DNA of 64,000 nt, taken from the NCBI RefSeq assembly GCF_000516985.1, contig NW_006917093.1, positions 2,976,001 to 3,040,000 of the forward strand, given 5' to 3'. Source of the stretch: Pestalotiopsis fici W106-1 (taxonomy: Eukaryota > Ascomycota > Sordariomycetes > Amphisphaeriales > Sporocadaceae). The translations under genes and the position numbers were made by a program. Positions 1-12,069 of the stretch are shown in pieces. The notes beneath the pieces were generated by a model. The model was given only the letters and a program-made list of their open reading frames with translations, was not told where the DNA came from and searched no databases. Positions within the stretch are counted from its first letter, which is position 1. Each line of letters opens with the position of its first letter.

Positions 1-510
1 CGTGCTTAAGCCAGGTCCAAGATCCACTCTTGGCGTGCTATTTCATTATGATTCATTCTGTCTGTGCCACCAGGCTGTGTTTATCACACGAGCCACACTG
101 AGTTCACGGCAAGGGAACCACATGTGTATATTGACCGAGTCCAGAAAGCCTTGCAATAAGTATCAAGTCGGGATATATTTATGACAACACATATAGAATG
201 TTTCCCCGTCGCCATCTCGTTGTGCAGGATTATTGGTTTCCCATAGGTTAAAATAGGATCTTGGCTTCTATTCAGATACCTGCCTCATTGGATTACTTCC
301 CAAGCATGCCATCGCAACATGGCACCCAAAAAAAACAACCAAAGGCTATCATGGTCCAAAAAAGGGAGGAAAAAGGTCAACGGTGCTAAAATGATCCTAT
401 ACCACAGATCCCGTGCTCCGTCAGCTCAGTAATTTCCACCATTGACCATTCCACAAGCGATAATCAGGTCTCGTCTTTCGCCCCCAATCCTCGATAGAAA
501 GCGAGTTCTT
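1..510. other. Intergenic flank, 3' side of aldo-keto reductase
   Basis: No convincing gene is visible. Short open frames on both strands lack family resemblance and plausible splice partners. The right part should contain the 3' UTR and polyadenylation region of the reductase gene that ends at 511 on the minus strand. Confidence 0.5.
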
Positions 511-1912
511 CTAGGACTCCAATTTGGCAGGCTTGATGGGCTTTTGCTCGGGAACATAGTCATAGGTGCCTCCCATTCCCAACAGCCAAACCTTTCCAGG
601 GTGCTCGGGGTACTTTTCGCCGCCCCAGAGGAAGTTGTTCGGGAATCCGAGATCGAATGAGTCTGCTGCCTCGATCTCACGAATGTCCTCTTCATCAAGT
701 TCGAGAGTCAGAGCCTGGATATTACCCTTGAGGTGATCTACCGTCCTACCACCAACAATCGGAAACACGTATGGTGCCTTGTGCGTGACGTATGCTTGAG
801 CGACCGAGGTAATGATAGAGCCCTTTCGCTTTGCAACCGCCTCAAGGGCCCTGCTGACCTTGATTTCCCTCTCGGTTGCTTGAACCTTGCGGCCTGCAGT
901 GCTGTTGCGTTGTTCTTCCGTCTTGAACTTGCCGCCACCGAGGGCGCCCCAGGGTGCGAGGCCCATCTTCTCATCGCGGACCATGGGCAGGATCTCACGC
1001 TCAAAGTCGCGGTTGGCAGCACTCCAGCGACCCTGGTAGACACAAAATTGACGAAGGCCGTGATCACGAGCATACTGGTTGGCCTTGGCAACGACCCAGG
1101 CTGGCGTATCGGAAATTCCTAGATAGAGCACCTTGCCAGAAAGAACAAGGGCATTGAGAGCCTGCATCACTTCCTCGATCGATGTGCTGAAATCCCACCA
1201 GTGCACGTAGAGCTATACCAATAGTCAGAACCGTTTTCATCATGTCAAATTATTGTAATCAGTTTGGTGGGCGGTCACGGCTTACAAGATCAATATAGTC
1301 AGTCTGCAGTTTCTTGAGACTGGCATTTACCGACGTATGCAAGCTCTTGGTGCCATTTCCGGTGAAGTTGGCAGCAATCTCACCAGTTCCAGAACGGAAA
1401 CATGTAGTATACTTGGTGGCAATGACTAAAATGCCGTATTAGCCAGGGGGAAACGGTTCCTCGATACATTTATACTCTGTAGCTAGCAGCAAGACTCACC
1501 CATTTGGTCACGGTTGCCGCGTTTCTTCATCCACTCGCCAATCCATTTCTCCGACTCCTCGAATTGGTAATTATTCGCAGTGTCGATAAAGTTGCCGCCT
1601 TGCGAGTGGAAGAAGTCGAGGATCTCCTCAGTCTGTTTCTGATCGCAAGCACCCATATATTCTGGTTGAATTCATTAGTACTCACGTTCTTGTCAGATTC
1701 GTACAAACAAGACTTCATTCAGAAACTTGTGGCCTTTGAAGTAGGAGAGAAAATGTATGTAGCAGGAGGTAGAAATACTCACCCTTCCAGGCATCTCCAA
1801 AGTTCATTGCACCAAGGCAGAGAGGCGAGACTCGAATGGAAGCACTGGGCGAGAGAATGCGATAGCGGCCCAGAGGGCTCTTGGGCGCAGGGGCCATTGG
1901 CAAGAAAGACAT
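511..1912 (-). CDS. Aldo-keto reductase, aryl-alcohol dehydrogenase / norsolorinic acid reductase type
   Basis: NADPH-dependent aldo-keto reductase of the fungal aryl-alcohol dehydrogenase (AAD)/norsolorinic-reductase-like group, expected to be cytosolic and to reduce aldehydes or ketones. Four exons read on the minus strand: 1912-1783, 1661-1500, 1425-1286 and 1212-511, giving 377 residues, the usual length. Visible family marks are [12 protein letters not shown] near the start, [12 protein letters not shown] (Asp and catalytic Tyr), VIATKYT (Lys) and LYVHWWD (His), which together make the AKR tetrad. The C-terminal half carries [16 protein letters not shown] cofactor-binding sequence (seen as [15 protein letters not shown]). 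The start at 1912 is the ATG giving [18 protein letters not shown]; a longer in-frame start at 1972 is less family-like. The physiological substrate cannot be told from sequence. No biosynthetic cluster genes lie beside it, so a role in secondary metabolism is not supported here. Confidence 0.88.
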
Positions 1913-3232
1913 GTTGACTGATTGGGGCGGGCTTTTGGTAGGGGATGGGTGACGATGTTGCTGCTGTTGCAAGGAGCTCTGGTGCTTGATCCCCGAGAGT
2001 CACTGTGTGTGGTGTATAGACTATCAAGAATGGAAATGGCGAGGGATCGTTCGACTTATATCAACAAGTCACCACGTTCGTGAGCAGTCTGCCGGCGTCA
2101 AGGGGCATGTCCGAGCGTCCCGATTTGTCAGTTTGGAATTCAAAAGAAAGTATAGTTGCAGCTGCGCGGAGCCAGTCCCCGCAGCTGTTGCTCGGATCGC
2201 TGGCCTTCTCCTCGTTGATGATGATCTCATCAAACCGTGTTGACTTCTCCAACCCACAAATCTAAAAGCCGGGGGTAGAGATGGGATCCAGTGATGTAAG
2301 AAGCTGCGGCTAGGTGATAAGAGAACTGGGACTTTGGCTCAGTTGCATTCAATTACCACTTGCCGATTCTAAAGTCCGAAATTCAAAGCCAAATTGCTCT
2401 CTCCAGGTTGCACTGCCGGGGCCGCGGGTGGTTGCTGCTTCGGAATCTGTATCATAGCTCCGGAAGGTGCATAAGCGTTGTGAATCTGGCCTCGGCAACA
2501 GCATCGATCCGGACGGGGGTGGAGAAATGTGCATAGTCACTGTGGAAGCTACACACAACAAGTCTGCAGTATTCCCTTGTGTTTCTTTCCGTTGCAAGCA
2601 AGTGGTGCTCCTCTAACATGGAGCAAATAACACAATCAAGAGTAGAGAATCATTCATCTTGGGGCAAATCAATTATCAAATCACTGTCGTGGTCATGCTC
2701 CTGTCTCCGTTGTGAGCCATTTGACACTGCAAAACGAGCTGGCCCTCATGGTGGACAATGAGCTGAGATGTAGCCCAATGGCGCAATGACTGGGGACACT
2801 GGGCAAGTATATTCGCAACCATTGCTTCAGAGAGAGACCCTAATTTGAGATTAATGGGACTTTTAGCGCATGGAGACAAGAGCTGAAGCAATCTTAAAGC
2901 GCAAGTGATTCGATAGCCCTCCAACAAGACGTCTGGTGTGAGTATGCTAGGTTGGTATAGTGTATAGTATAGCGGGGAAGGAGACAAAAAAGGCTTGAGT
3001 TTGCTCACATTAGCCCCACTGTTTACACGCTGCTGATTTCGACAAGCCGATTGCATTATAAACAAGAAACGGATATAACCATGCGTCGCTCCTAACTCCG
3101 TAAATTATTGGAAGTCGTACAGAGATTTCGTATTTGGTAGAACAGCTTAAACGTGACTCGTGAGCCCATCTTATGCTTGCCCTACTTTAGAGTGGATGGT
3201 TTATATATACAAAAATATACAACGTGTCAACA
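1913..3232. other. Intergenic region upstream of the reductase
   Basis: Contains the reductase promoter and, at its right end, the 3' flank of mdv1. A 129-codon minus-strand frame at 2676-3065 shows no recognisable domain or splice partner and is probably chance. Nothing else stands out. Confidence 0.5.
2051..2060 (-). promoter_or_regulatory. Possible TATA element of the aldo-keto reductase gene
   Basis: TATAAGTCGA on the minus strand, about 140 bp upstream of the chosen start codon at 1912. The position suits a fungal TATA element. It is only a sequence match. Confidence 0.3.
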
Positions 3233-5395
3233 TCAGCATTTCCATACGCCGACGATGCCGTCCTGGCGTCCCTCAACCATGTATCCCTCCTTGATGCGCA
3301 CATGCTCGACGATTGCCGGAGTCTTGTCCTCTTCGGCCTGGGTGATGCCGGCACCGCATTCCCACTGTCGTGACTCGAGCTTGTCGTACACCTTGACCAC
3401 ATCCTCCTGAGCCGCGCTGACAATGCGTCTGCTATCAAACATCATGCTGGTGATGGGGTTGTCATAGGCAAATGCATCAAAAATGGATCCTGTCCGTAGG
3501 TCCCATATCTGAAAAGTTTTGCGTTAGTCAAACACTCAAAATAGAATATCACGAGTTCAATGTCGCGATGCAAAAGACTTACCCGTATGCTCCTATCCAA
3601 GCTACCCGTCACCAGATGAACATCGTCAAACTGCAAGCAGGTGACTGGACCGGTGTGTCCGACCAAGCTGCGGGAAACTTGACCACTGCGTAGATCCCAA
3701 AGGCGGACCATGCCGTCTGCTGTACCACAGGCGAGGGCAGAGTCAAACACCTGTAGAGCACCAACAAAGTCGGCTGAACTAGATGTGCCCCGACTGGTCT
3801 GCCTCCAGGCACCCTCTGCCGATCCCATGGATGCTGATGCTTGCGCTGCTGCCCACATCACGTCTAGAGTCTGCACACATCGCCCTTTCTCGAGATCCCA
3901 GTGTCTAAGCGTCTTGTCTGCCGAGCCCGATACGAGCACATCGCCGCGGAAGTGTAGAGCAGTAATTTGGTCCATGTGAGCTTCGAGAGAAAATAGAGGG
4001 CAATCAGCCATGCTGCCAGCGGGTGGCTCCACTGGCTGGTCATCGGGGTTCTCAAAAGCGATACCGTCTTCCTCGTCCTCGGCAAGATCACCTTGAGGGT
4101 CGTAGTGCGCTTTGCTCAAATCCCACAAACGAATCGTCGCGTCGGCACCGCCAGTGGCAAGAAAGTTGTCCTCGAGTTGAAGCGCCCGTACCGATGCAAT
4201 GTGGCCCTCGAGAACGCCAATGCAGCGACCAGCATTCAGATCCCAAACCTTGACCATATCATCCAGACCAGCGGAAACCATGGTACCAAAGGGTACGTCA
4301 AAGTCGATAGCCGTGATATTGTCGCCGTGAGCCTTGATTTCGCGGATAGCAGTACCAGGTTCCAAGTGCTCATGCAAAACCGGCAAGGACTTTCGCTTGA
4401 TAATCTTGTGTCTCTTTGGCTTTGAAGGAGTGCTCGAGGCTGAGGGCAATTTCTCATAAACAGATTGCGACATGAAGTCGTCGGCCGCCTTTTCAGTAAC
4501 CAAATCATCGTCATCGTCCCTTGTAGGTGTATCTGCTGCGATAGACTCGGCCTCGTCGACAAGTAGCTGAGCGTCTTCTATCCGTGTTTCCATATCGACG
4601 ACTGCAATCATGTCAGACCCGTATTCCAGCGCAATAACAGAAAAAAGATGTTTGGGCCTTACTGTCGTGCTCCAGCAAAGCTTCCTCTTGCTCGAGGCCG
4701 GCAAGCCTCTCCAGAATGATCCTCCGCATGCCATGTAGATTAGCAATCTTGTTGTCGATTTCTCGTATCTCGACGCTAGCCATATTTTTCCGTATCCCGA
4801 GCATCTCGAGCTCATGCATGAGAGAAGACCGCTCTTTCTTGAGCGATTGCAGGTGGCGTGGACCGTCCGGCGTCCTGGGGGTATCTTCAATCATCTTCCT
4901 GCCCCTCGACACTCTTCGCCTGTGCTTTTTGCCGACTTCGTTCAGCTCTGGAAAGGAGGCCTGGAAGCCCTGGAAAAGGGAGTACGAGTTCTCATTGTCG
5001 GGAATCTGCTGCAGCATATCATCGGAGAGGTAGGACAGGGCACGTGTCTGAATCTCCGAGGTCGAGAACCTGGACCTGACCATGTCGGTAGGCGTCGTCT
5101 TGGCCATTGAGAACATGCTACGCTGAATGCCGGGGCGCTTCAGCTGCTTGTGCACCTCGGCCATGGCGTTGTGGTAGTGATTCGAGGACGGGTCTGCCAG
5201 AGGGCCAACTAGGTGGCTCGCCGTGGCAGTGACCTTTCGAGTGAAGGTCTCGATGCCTCGGGGCTGGGGGTACATTAGCTTCGACCGGCGGCAGCATCAA
5301 GTTACGATGTTGGAGAGATGCGGTACCGAGAAGACAGAATCATCGCCCACGGGGGCTTCATCGTGAAAAGGATTGTTCAAATCTGTATCGTCCAT
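3233..5395 (-). CDS. mdv1: Mitochondrial division protein Mdv1 (WD40 adaptor)
   Basis: Adaptor that links the outer-membrane receptor Fis1 to the dynamin Dnm1 during mitochondrial (and peroxisomal) fission. Four exons: 5395-5327, 5263-4663, 4601-3583 and 3508-3233, giving 654 residues. The first exon encodes only 23 residues ([10 protein letters not shown]...) and joins in phase 0 to [11 protein letters not shown] across a 63-bp intron with a GCTAAT branch site. The N-terminal part holds the Fis1-binding region. A charged coiled coil follows ([34 protein letters not shown]), for Dnm1 and self association. After an acidic/basic linker come about seven WD40 repeats with clear WDL ends (VKVWDL, IRLWDL, LRHWDL, VRLWDL). 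The final exon supplies the last blade. Divergent from aro7. Confidence is high on family; the short first exon is a model from splice signals. Confidence 0.93.
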
Positions 5396-6663
5396 ACGAC
5401 AGACAGCGTTCTCGGGTGGGTCGCTGGGTGGGTTCCGAGACTAAAGCCTGTGACAATACGGAGCAAAGTTGCGAGGTTGTGCGTTGGCAGCAAGGTGAGG
5501 GAGACAGGGAAGGGGGGAAACAATGGCGGTATTGTGTGTTCTGGACGACCGCGACGACGAGTATTGATCTGTCTGGGGTAAGAATTGATACGTAGCAGCT
5601 CTTCTCGGGAATTTCACCACGACGACATTGCAAGACAGCAGGCGAGACAAATGATCGTCATGCAAAAAGACTTGTTGCGGGAGCTTTGATAGGACTGGAG
5701 CAAGCAGGTCAATGCAAAGCAATGAAGTCAGTCAATTGGTTAGATAGCTGATAGATACGGGGTACGCTCGATACGGTACTGGCTGGCTGCTGGGCAGTCC
5801 ATTTGCTGTGTGGGAGCTTGGGGAGGTGGCACGAGCCACGCGACAGACCAATCAACCAACCAGACACGGGGAGCAGCTGCAAGCCTCTCTTTTTTTTCTT
5901 TTTTCCTCGCTCTATTTGTTTTTGACCCCCCGCTCTCACACAAAAAATCTCCGCGCTTCTAGAAGAGACAGAGGACACCAAACCAAGGAAGGCGGAGGGG
6001 AAGAAGGGGAGGAAAAAAAAAAAAAAAGTCCGATGGCTGCATGGCTCCAGGCTGGCTAGGTACTACACAGCACAATGTTAGCAGGGGTCAGACCGCTCTA
6101 ATACCCAGGTCATGTCTATGTATTCAGCGGCATGCAGGGGGCCGACAATATCTTGCGCCGCTCGGAGTAATAAACTTGACATAGACCAGTAGGAGTATAG
6201 TTGATGACCTGTTTATCTACAGGTAGGTACCATGGCTGGGATGGCATTCAAGTCTATAGTCGATGGTAGTCTGAACAAACTGTTGTTGGTACATTTTCGA
6301 GTCTGGCACCTTCGGCTTATTTCAAGTAACCGAGTGACCCATGCATGTTCCTTCGCACACAGCAATTAACAGGAACACTTCCGCTCAATCGCGGGCCGCT
6401 GCTTACTCCAGTCTCTTTTCCCTTTAGTAGCATGGTGCCACAACTGGACACACTCACTAAAGCGCATCCATCTGACCCGAATATCGGCCCTAGGATCACT
6501 CTCATTCTCTGCTAGTAAGGACGGCAAAGACTGAAGACTAGACTTGAGGCACGGCTCGAGTATCAACTACAACAACGGCAAAGAGGGCATACTACCCTCC
6601 CGAAACCTTAAGAACCCCAGTCAGTCGTATTGTCATTATTGCACGCCCAGTATACCGATCAAC
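5396..6663. promoter_or_regulatory. Divergent promoter region of mdv1 and aro7
   Basis: Spacer of 1.27 kb between two divergent start codons. It holds a T/C-rich tract at about 5887-5915, a purine-rich tract ending in a run of 15 A (6013-6027), and an AGGTAGGTAC motif at 6221-6230 that recurs elsewhere in the window. No gene is visible. I found no exact TGACTC/GAGTCA site for the general amino-acid control factor in this spacer. Confidence 0.5.
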
Positions 6664-7569
6664 ATGGATACCGCAATCGACGAATCGGCAGCTAAGGCAC
6701 TAGATCTAGCCAACATTAGAGCGACCCTCATGTTAGTCTTTCCATGTCCCACGAGGCAAGGTTTAAAGATTGCCAGGACCAAGAAAAATGGGAGAGGGAA
6801 GGAAAAAAAGGGTTTTTATATAAACGTATCGCTAATCACGTGCTGCAGCCGGCTCGAGGACACCATCATCTTCCACCTGATTGAGCGTGCCTATTTCCCC
6901 TACAACAAGGCCATCTACACGCCAGGTACGCTCGAGGGTATTCCCGATGCCAACCTCAGCTTCATGGACTGGTACTTGCGGGAGCAGGAGAGGCTGCAGG
7001 CTAGGATCCGGCGCTTCCAGTCGCCCGACGAGCACCCCTTCTTCCCCGACACGGAGGAGGTCCAGCCCGTGCTGCAGGCTGTCGACTACCCGGACGTGCT
7101 GCACAAGAACCAGGTGAATGTCAATGACAAGATCAAGACGTACTACACGGACGTCTTCCTCCCCCAGATCTGCCCGGATTTCGGCCGGCAAGACCGCGGC
7201 GAGAGCAACGAAAACTATGGCTCGACGGCCACTTGTGACATTGCCTGTCTGCAGGCCATCTCCCGCCGCATCCACTTTGGCAAGTTTGTGGCCGAGTCAA
7301 AGTTCCGCTCCGAGAGGGACCGCTTCACAAAGCTCATCCAGGCCAGAGATGGCCAGGGCATTGGTGATGCCATCACCAAGCCCGAGGTCGAAAGGCAGGT
7401 TCTGAAGAGGCTGGCCCTCAAGGCCAGCACCTATGGTAAAGACCCCGCATCCGAAGACAAGGAGTCGCGGATCAACGTCGACAAGGTGGTGGAAATGTAT
7501 GAGCAGTTTGTCATTCCGCTTACCAAGGATGTGGAAGTGGACTATCTCTTGACGCGACTTGAGAATTAA
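6664..7569 (+). CDS. aro7: Chorismate mutase (AroQ, fungal allosteric type)
   Basis: Converts chorismate to prephenate, the committed step to phenylalanine and tyrosine. Two exons, 6664-6731 and 6849-7569, give 262 residues, the normal length for the all-helical eukaryotic dimeric enzyme. The start [19 protein letters not shown] and the join [16 protein letters not shown] across a 117-bp intron are characteristic. Other family blocks are [58 protein letters not shown] and the C-terminal [17 protein letters not shown]. In the yeast enzyme tyrosine inhibits and tryptophan activates; the same helices are present here, so similar control is likely but not proven. Convergent with bcp1. Confidence 0.96.
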   Translation: MDTAIDESAAKALDLANIRATLMLVFPCPTRQGLKIARTKKNGRGKEKKGFYINVSLITCCSRLEDTIIFHLIERAYFPYNKAIYTPGTLEGIPDANLSFMDWYLREQERLQARIRRFQSPDEHPFFPDTEEVQPVLQAVDYPDVLHKNQVNVNDKIKTYYTDVFLPQICPDFGRQDRGESNENYGSTATCDIACLQAISRRIHFGKFVAESKFRSERDRFTKLIQARDGQGIGDAITKPEVERQVLKRLALKASTYGKDPASEDKESRINVDKVVEMYEQFVIPLTKDVEVDYLLTRLEN

Positions 7570-7883
7570 GCACGATATAAGACTCGAGCGAGCTTGGAAT
7601 ATTGATACTGTCTTTGGCTGTCTGAGAAAAACGTGGTAGCGACCTGCGAGAAGTATAGAATATATGTCTAGAAGCTCAAAAGAAGAATACATTTTTGGAC
7701 ACATCCTCATTACGAATATTGATTGCTAAACTTGAAAGATGCGCAAGGTGGGCGAAGCCGATTGACTTCGAGTCCGTGACGTTTCCTCTTCACTCAAGTC
7801 GAATTTTGAACGGGTATCTTTATAAACATTTCTATTTTATTCATTTGCCAACCCTAGTGAATCATGCTTCAATTATCTTTCCC
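7570..7883. other. Convergent 3' spacer between aro7 and bcp1
   Basis: A 314-bp AT-richer spacer that must hold both 3' UTRs. No open frame of interest. Confidence 0.6.
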
Positions 7884-8800
7884 TTATGATGGGGGACTCA
7901 GATAGTCGTTGATGGCCTTGACCGCACCCGCAAACTTTGGCGCCTCAATGAGCATCAGGAAACCCTTGGGCTGGATGCCCATCTCCTGAAATGCGCGCTT
8001 GCTGTCAGCGACGGCCTCACTGTGCTTGGTGAACTCGTAGCTGCCCGAGGCCACGGCGTGCTTGGCCAGCACCTCGTCCTCGGGGTGGAAGTAGAAGACG
8101 GCCGGCTCGGCCACCTTGCCCTTCTTCTTCTTGCGCTCGTCCAGCACGTCGAGCGTCGACTCGACCTCGTGGTACACCTTGGACAGGATCAAGTAATGCG
8201 AGAATTCGTAGGGCTCCTTGTCTTCCACCGCCGCCTCAATCTCCTCCATCAGCAGATTGTACATGGGTGGCGAGATCTCCGAGGGCATGTTGATCAAGCG
8301 CTCCGCCAGCACCAGGCCCACGTGCTTTCCAGACGCCAGGAGCTCGGGCAGTGGTGCCAGGGGCTCAATGGCCTTGGCCTTGTCGCCAATATACTGAATC
8401 AGATCTGTGACGGGCTTCTTCTCGCGGTGCTCGTGCAGGTTGAGCGCCGTGAGCATGGCGTACGGGTCCGTGTCCTTGCCGTCAACCTTGACCGTTGAGC
8501 CAATGGTCGACTGGTTTATGATGAGATCGGCCAACCCCGAGACGTCGAACAGTTGTGAGTCGACATCCAAGAGCTGCCTCAGGAGCGATTTCACGCCGTG
8601 GAAATCAATCTCTGTAAAGTTGAACCACTCAAAGTCGACATTGACAATGTCGAAATCCTGCCTTTGCGTATTAGAAGGCGGGCCCCTCTCTCTTCACTCG
8701 TTACTTGATCACTCACGTCGTCATCTGAGCTCTCGTCTTCCTGCATCCTGTCTGGGTCAGGTGCCGCACCGTCGGCTTCTCTCGCTCTCTTCTTGGCCAT
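7884..8800 (-). CDS. bcp1: Bcp1 / BCCIP-family nuclear protein
   Basis: Homologue of yeast Bcp1, a nuclear protein needed for export of the kinase Mss4 and a chaperone for ribosomal protein Rpl23; human relative BCCIP. Two exons, 8800-8717 and 8657-7884, give 285 residues. The N-terminus is basic then acidic ([18 protein letters not shown]). The family core begins [21 protein letters not shown], then [39 protein letters not shown], and a lysine run KKKKGK before the [10 protein letters not shown] block. The 59-bp intron separates the acidic leader from the conserved core. Start chosen at the only upstream ATG in frame. Confidence 0.92.
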
Positions 8801-11800
8801 TTTGTGTTATGGTGTGTTTGAATGTTATTCTTTTCGATGGTTCTATTTTCTTCAAGAGTTAAAGATTTCTATGTGAATAAAGCTGCTTTCATCTGAATTG
8901 CAGCCAGGTGCCAATGACACCGCAGCCCAAAATTTCTGGCAGCGGCCCCTCACTAACCCAAATTAGGCTTATCTCGATAAGCAACGAGTAGTTACTAATT
9001 CGGTGCACGATGTCCCCAACTGTTACATATGCGACAGTGGGAAGAGTAGGGAATGGGTAGGGAGAAAATCACCTGAATTTCAAGCATACAGTTCTGATGG
9101 TCCGCACTTGGGCACCTTGAGACTGAAGCGGCATGGCATGGCCTCATCCAGTGTTGTCGTTGAAAGGGTCTCATCTCAAAGTGCCGAGAAACGGCCCATT
9201 ACCTACTTCACATCTGTCCCAGGGTTTGGCCGTTATTTGGCAGGTCAAAACCAATATGCCCTTTCTACTCTGGCATACCATGGCAAACGGTGAAAAGAGA
9301 TCTCTTCAGGTCGTGAACAGTCGTAGCATGTGCCGTCATGCCTCGAAGGCCTAGAACCTTTCAATAAGTCGGTGTCAGCCGTCCGCTATGCTCAAGCACA
9401 GCGCTGGCATGACTTTCATATGATTATTTAGTCTTTCCCATTTCATAATTTGGGATCTCAGAAATTTGACACCGCAAATCTCGCGCTATCAAGGTCTGTT
9501 TCCAAGGCCTCAGGGGTCAGGACCTCAATATTAAGCATTGGTAGTACAGATACATATAGTACATTGAGAGTGCCAGAGGGCGTTGAGGCGTCGGGGTCGA
9601 CCCTCAGGAGAACGAACGCACAGGGCAAATTCTGAGCTCCAAAGAAAGATAGTTCCCTGATAAGAAACCTTTATTACACGTTCACAATCCTCCAATCAAT
9701 GGAAAGGGGAGGAGGGGGCGTTTGTGCTGTACAGTGTAAGATGTCTTTTGCTTTCTTGGAAATTGAAGGTCTATTCTTGTTATTTAATGTTGTCCACTTG
9801 TAAGCATGACGTAAACACATTCGTCGGTAGACGCGTAGTGAAGCGAAATCTGTTTACGCGGTTGTTGAAGACCGATGATGGAGAGCAACCCAGATTCCCC
9901 CATCTGATTCTCCACCAGAACAAAAGGCAAGAAAAGAGGCCCAAATCTCGGCAGCAAACAATAAACAAACTGCGGGTCATTTCCTCGCCAACCTGAAGCT
10001 CTCCGCGATGTGACCCCGTTGGGCGGGGCGGGCTCGGCGACAAACTTCTACACTAGGTGCCAAGTTGCCCAAATGCCCAGGTAGGTACTGTAATAAGTAC
10101 TGTGTAGTCTCGTCACGGATCATGGCGAGATGCACATGCAATTACCTAGATACGCAACGTTCTGAAAGGGGCCAAGGGTTTCTTCACCGTGTACAGTAGT
10201 CATTGAATTTGACGAACGTGGTCGGCTGAGAGGGCTTACTAGCGAAGCGCCTCTTTGCCTTCCACGGACCTCCAAAAAAGCCACTGTTGTGGTCTTTGCG
10301 GCTCATTATGTGCGCCCGCACGAGATAGGGACGTAGTATACCTACTTTTCTACGTTGGAAGGGAAAAAGACTACTACTCGTCTTGATACGCTACTACTTA
10401 GGTCGTGCCTCTAGCAGGGAGCCTCAGCTCTGAAAAGACGGAAATGGCTGATCGAGGCCCCGAGAGGTCCAAGTCTTGGCGGGTTCCGAGATGCAGGCAC
10501 TACCGTCTACTATAATCGTCTTTCATTCTTCAGCTTCAGCCTCCAAATAACTAGATCAGATCTGGTCAGGGCATGGGCAACAGCTTCGAAAGTGGCGACT
10601 TCTATCACAAGCGTGTACTTTATTCAAAGGTCAGGGCAGATCTTGTGAAAATCAAATGTTATTTTTGCAAAGCTCGACCTCGGGAGAGGGGGAGGGCGAT
10701 TCGTTCATTATTACCGATAGTCTCGAGGATAAAATCCCCCAATGATACGATGATATCGTTCCAACGGCTATTGCCAGCTGCATCGCATATACCGTCTTGC
10801 CCGGGAACCGCATTCGGAATGCACGTAGAGTTGTCAGCTGTTTCTTAAGTGAAACCTTAAAAAAGTCCCTCAAACAAAGCCCCGAGGACAGGAAACAAGG
10901 AATTCTGCGAGGTACTGCACTCATCAAATGCATCTATAGTTTTGTATACATCTTTCCTTCCATCTGGAACTGCTAGTTCAAGAAGATGCTTGGCAAGCCC
11001 TCTCGTCGCTTCTAATTACTGCAAAGGGCAGTGAATTGGGTCAAACACAATTGGGCCCTAACGTTGTCCAATTTGCTTATGGCATTGCAAAGAATGACAG
11101 AAATTTCCTGGATGCAAATCAATGTCAATCTCGATGGTTCTTTGTCCAACAAGACGCAAGGTCTTCTGGTTCCAAGACTGCATTTATACCTACCGCTGCA
11201 TGTACCTCTTTCGGATCATAGAGATCACCGGGGCACATTTTGTGGATGGGGGCTAAAAGCATGTTTCCCACTGGATAAACCCTAGCCGGTTATCATGGAT
11301 ACTACCAATTGGAATGTCAGGGGTTGAATAGCTTGAAAGCTTACGCGGCTTCACATGTGTGGTTGATGGCACAAGATGCGAGAAATACTATCGAATCGAA
11401 TTTATGGGAATAATAATAAACCATGTTAAGATTAACTGCAGCAAGATACGTACAATGTGCATGCCGCTAACAGAGCCTCGACCCGATCGAAGAGGCAAGG
11501 TGACATCAACAGTACTTCCGGGCCTCGCAACTTCAGGCTGGAACGGTACGGCAGTTCAGGGGTACTGTATAGGTAGTCCGGGTTTTCAAAGAGGCGCTGA
11601 CTACACGTTTCAAGGCGCTTTCACAGGCTATGACAGGCACAAAAAGAGAATTGACTTTGACTAGAATGGGAGAACGTTGAAAACTCTGAAGCTTGTTGTG
11701 GTAGCACATCCAGAATGCTGGAAGTGTCCTGACTCGATATTACTAAATGTAGCAGTACTAGCACTAATGGGTATACGCAGACACAGACAAGAGGGAAAAT

Positions 11801-12069
11801 GCAGAAAAAGCCAATACTCCAGTCAGCCAGCCCAAAAAAAGAGGTGGCGACTAACAAACTCCGATACACCTTTTTTTTCCCTTGAGACCCGCAAGTACTA
11901 AACGCCGGCACAAAAGATGTGAACAAACTCCGCGTCTGGTCACGGCAGACCGACGATTTGCCAAGCCGTAAAAAATATCGAGAGCAGGGTGCATCAATGA
12001 GCCAGACAAAATGCAGCCCCAACGCTATGCAGAAAAGACGTGATAGATAATGTGACCCTTGGCGGCAGA
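8801..12069. other. Long gene-poor spacer
   Basis: This 3.3-kb spacer holds the bcp1 promoter at left and the 3' flank of the cyclin gene at right. Open frames such as 11359-11664 (+) and 11621-12022 (-) show no family resemblance and no convincing splice structure. An AGGTAGGTAC motif sits near 10079-10088. I could not find a tRNA or a recognisable transposon. A non-coding transcript or a rapidly evolving small gene cannot be excluded by eye. Confidence 0.5.

Noticed and set aside
1662..1782. Possible micro-exon inside the first intron of the aldo-keto reductase (second donor-like GTGAGT at about 1679-1684)
   Set aside because: Direct joining of 1783 to 1661 restores the conserved AWKEYMGACD sequence, so the extra donor is not needed.
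2676..3065. 129-codon minus-strand frame upstream of the aldo-keto reductase
   Set aside because: No domain, no splice partner, and amino-acid content is unlike neighbouring genes; likely chance.
5396..6663. Search for a general amino-acid control site (TGACTC/GAGTCA) in the aro7 promoter
   Set aside because: No exact core site was found by eye; only partial CAGTCAGT and TGACCC matches.
11621..12022. 133-codon minus-strand frame next to the cyclin 3' end
   Set aside because: Hydrophobic, Cys-rich in no family pattern, lying in the expected 3' UTR of the cyclin gene.
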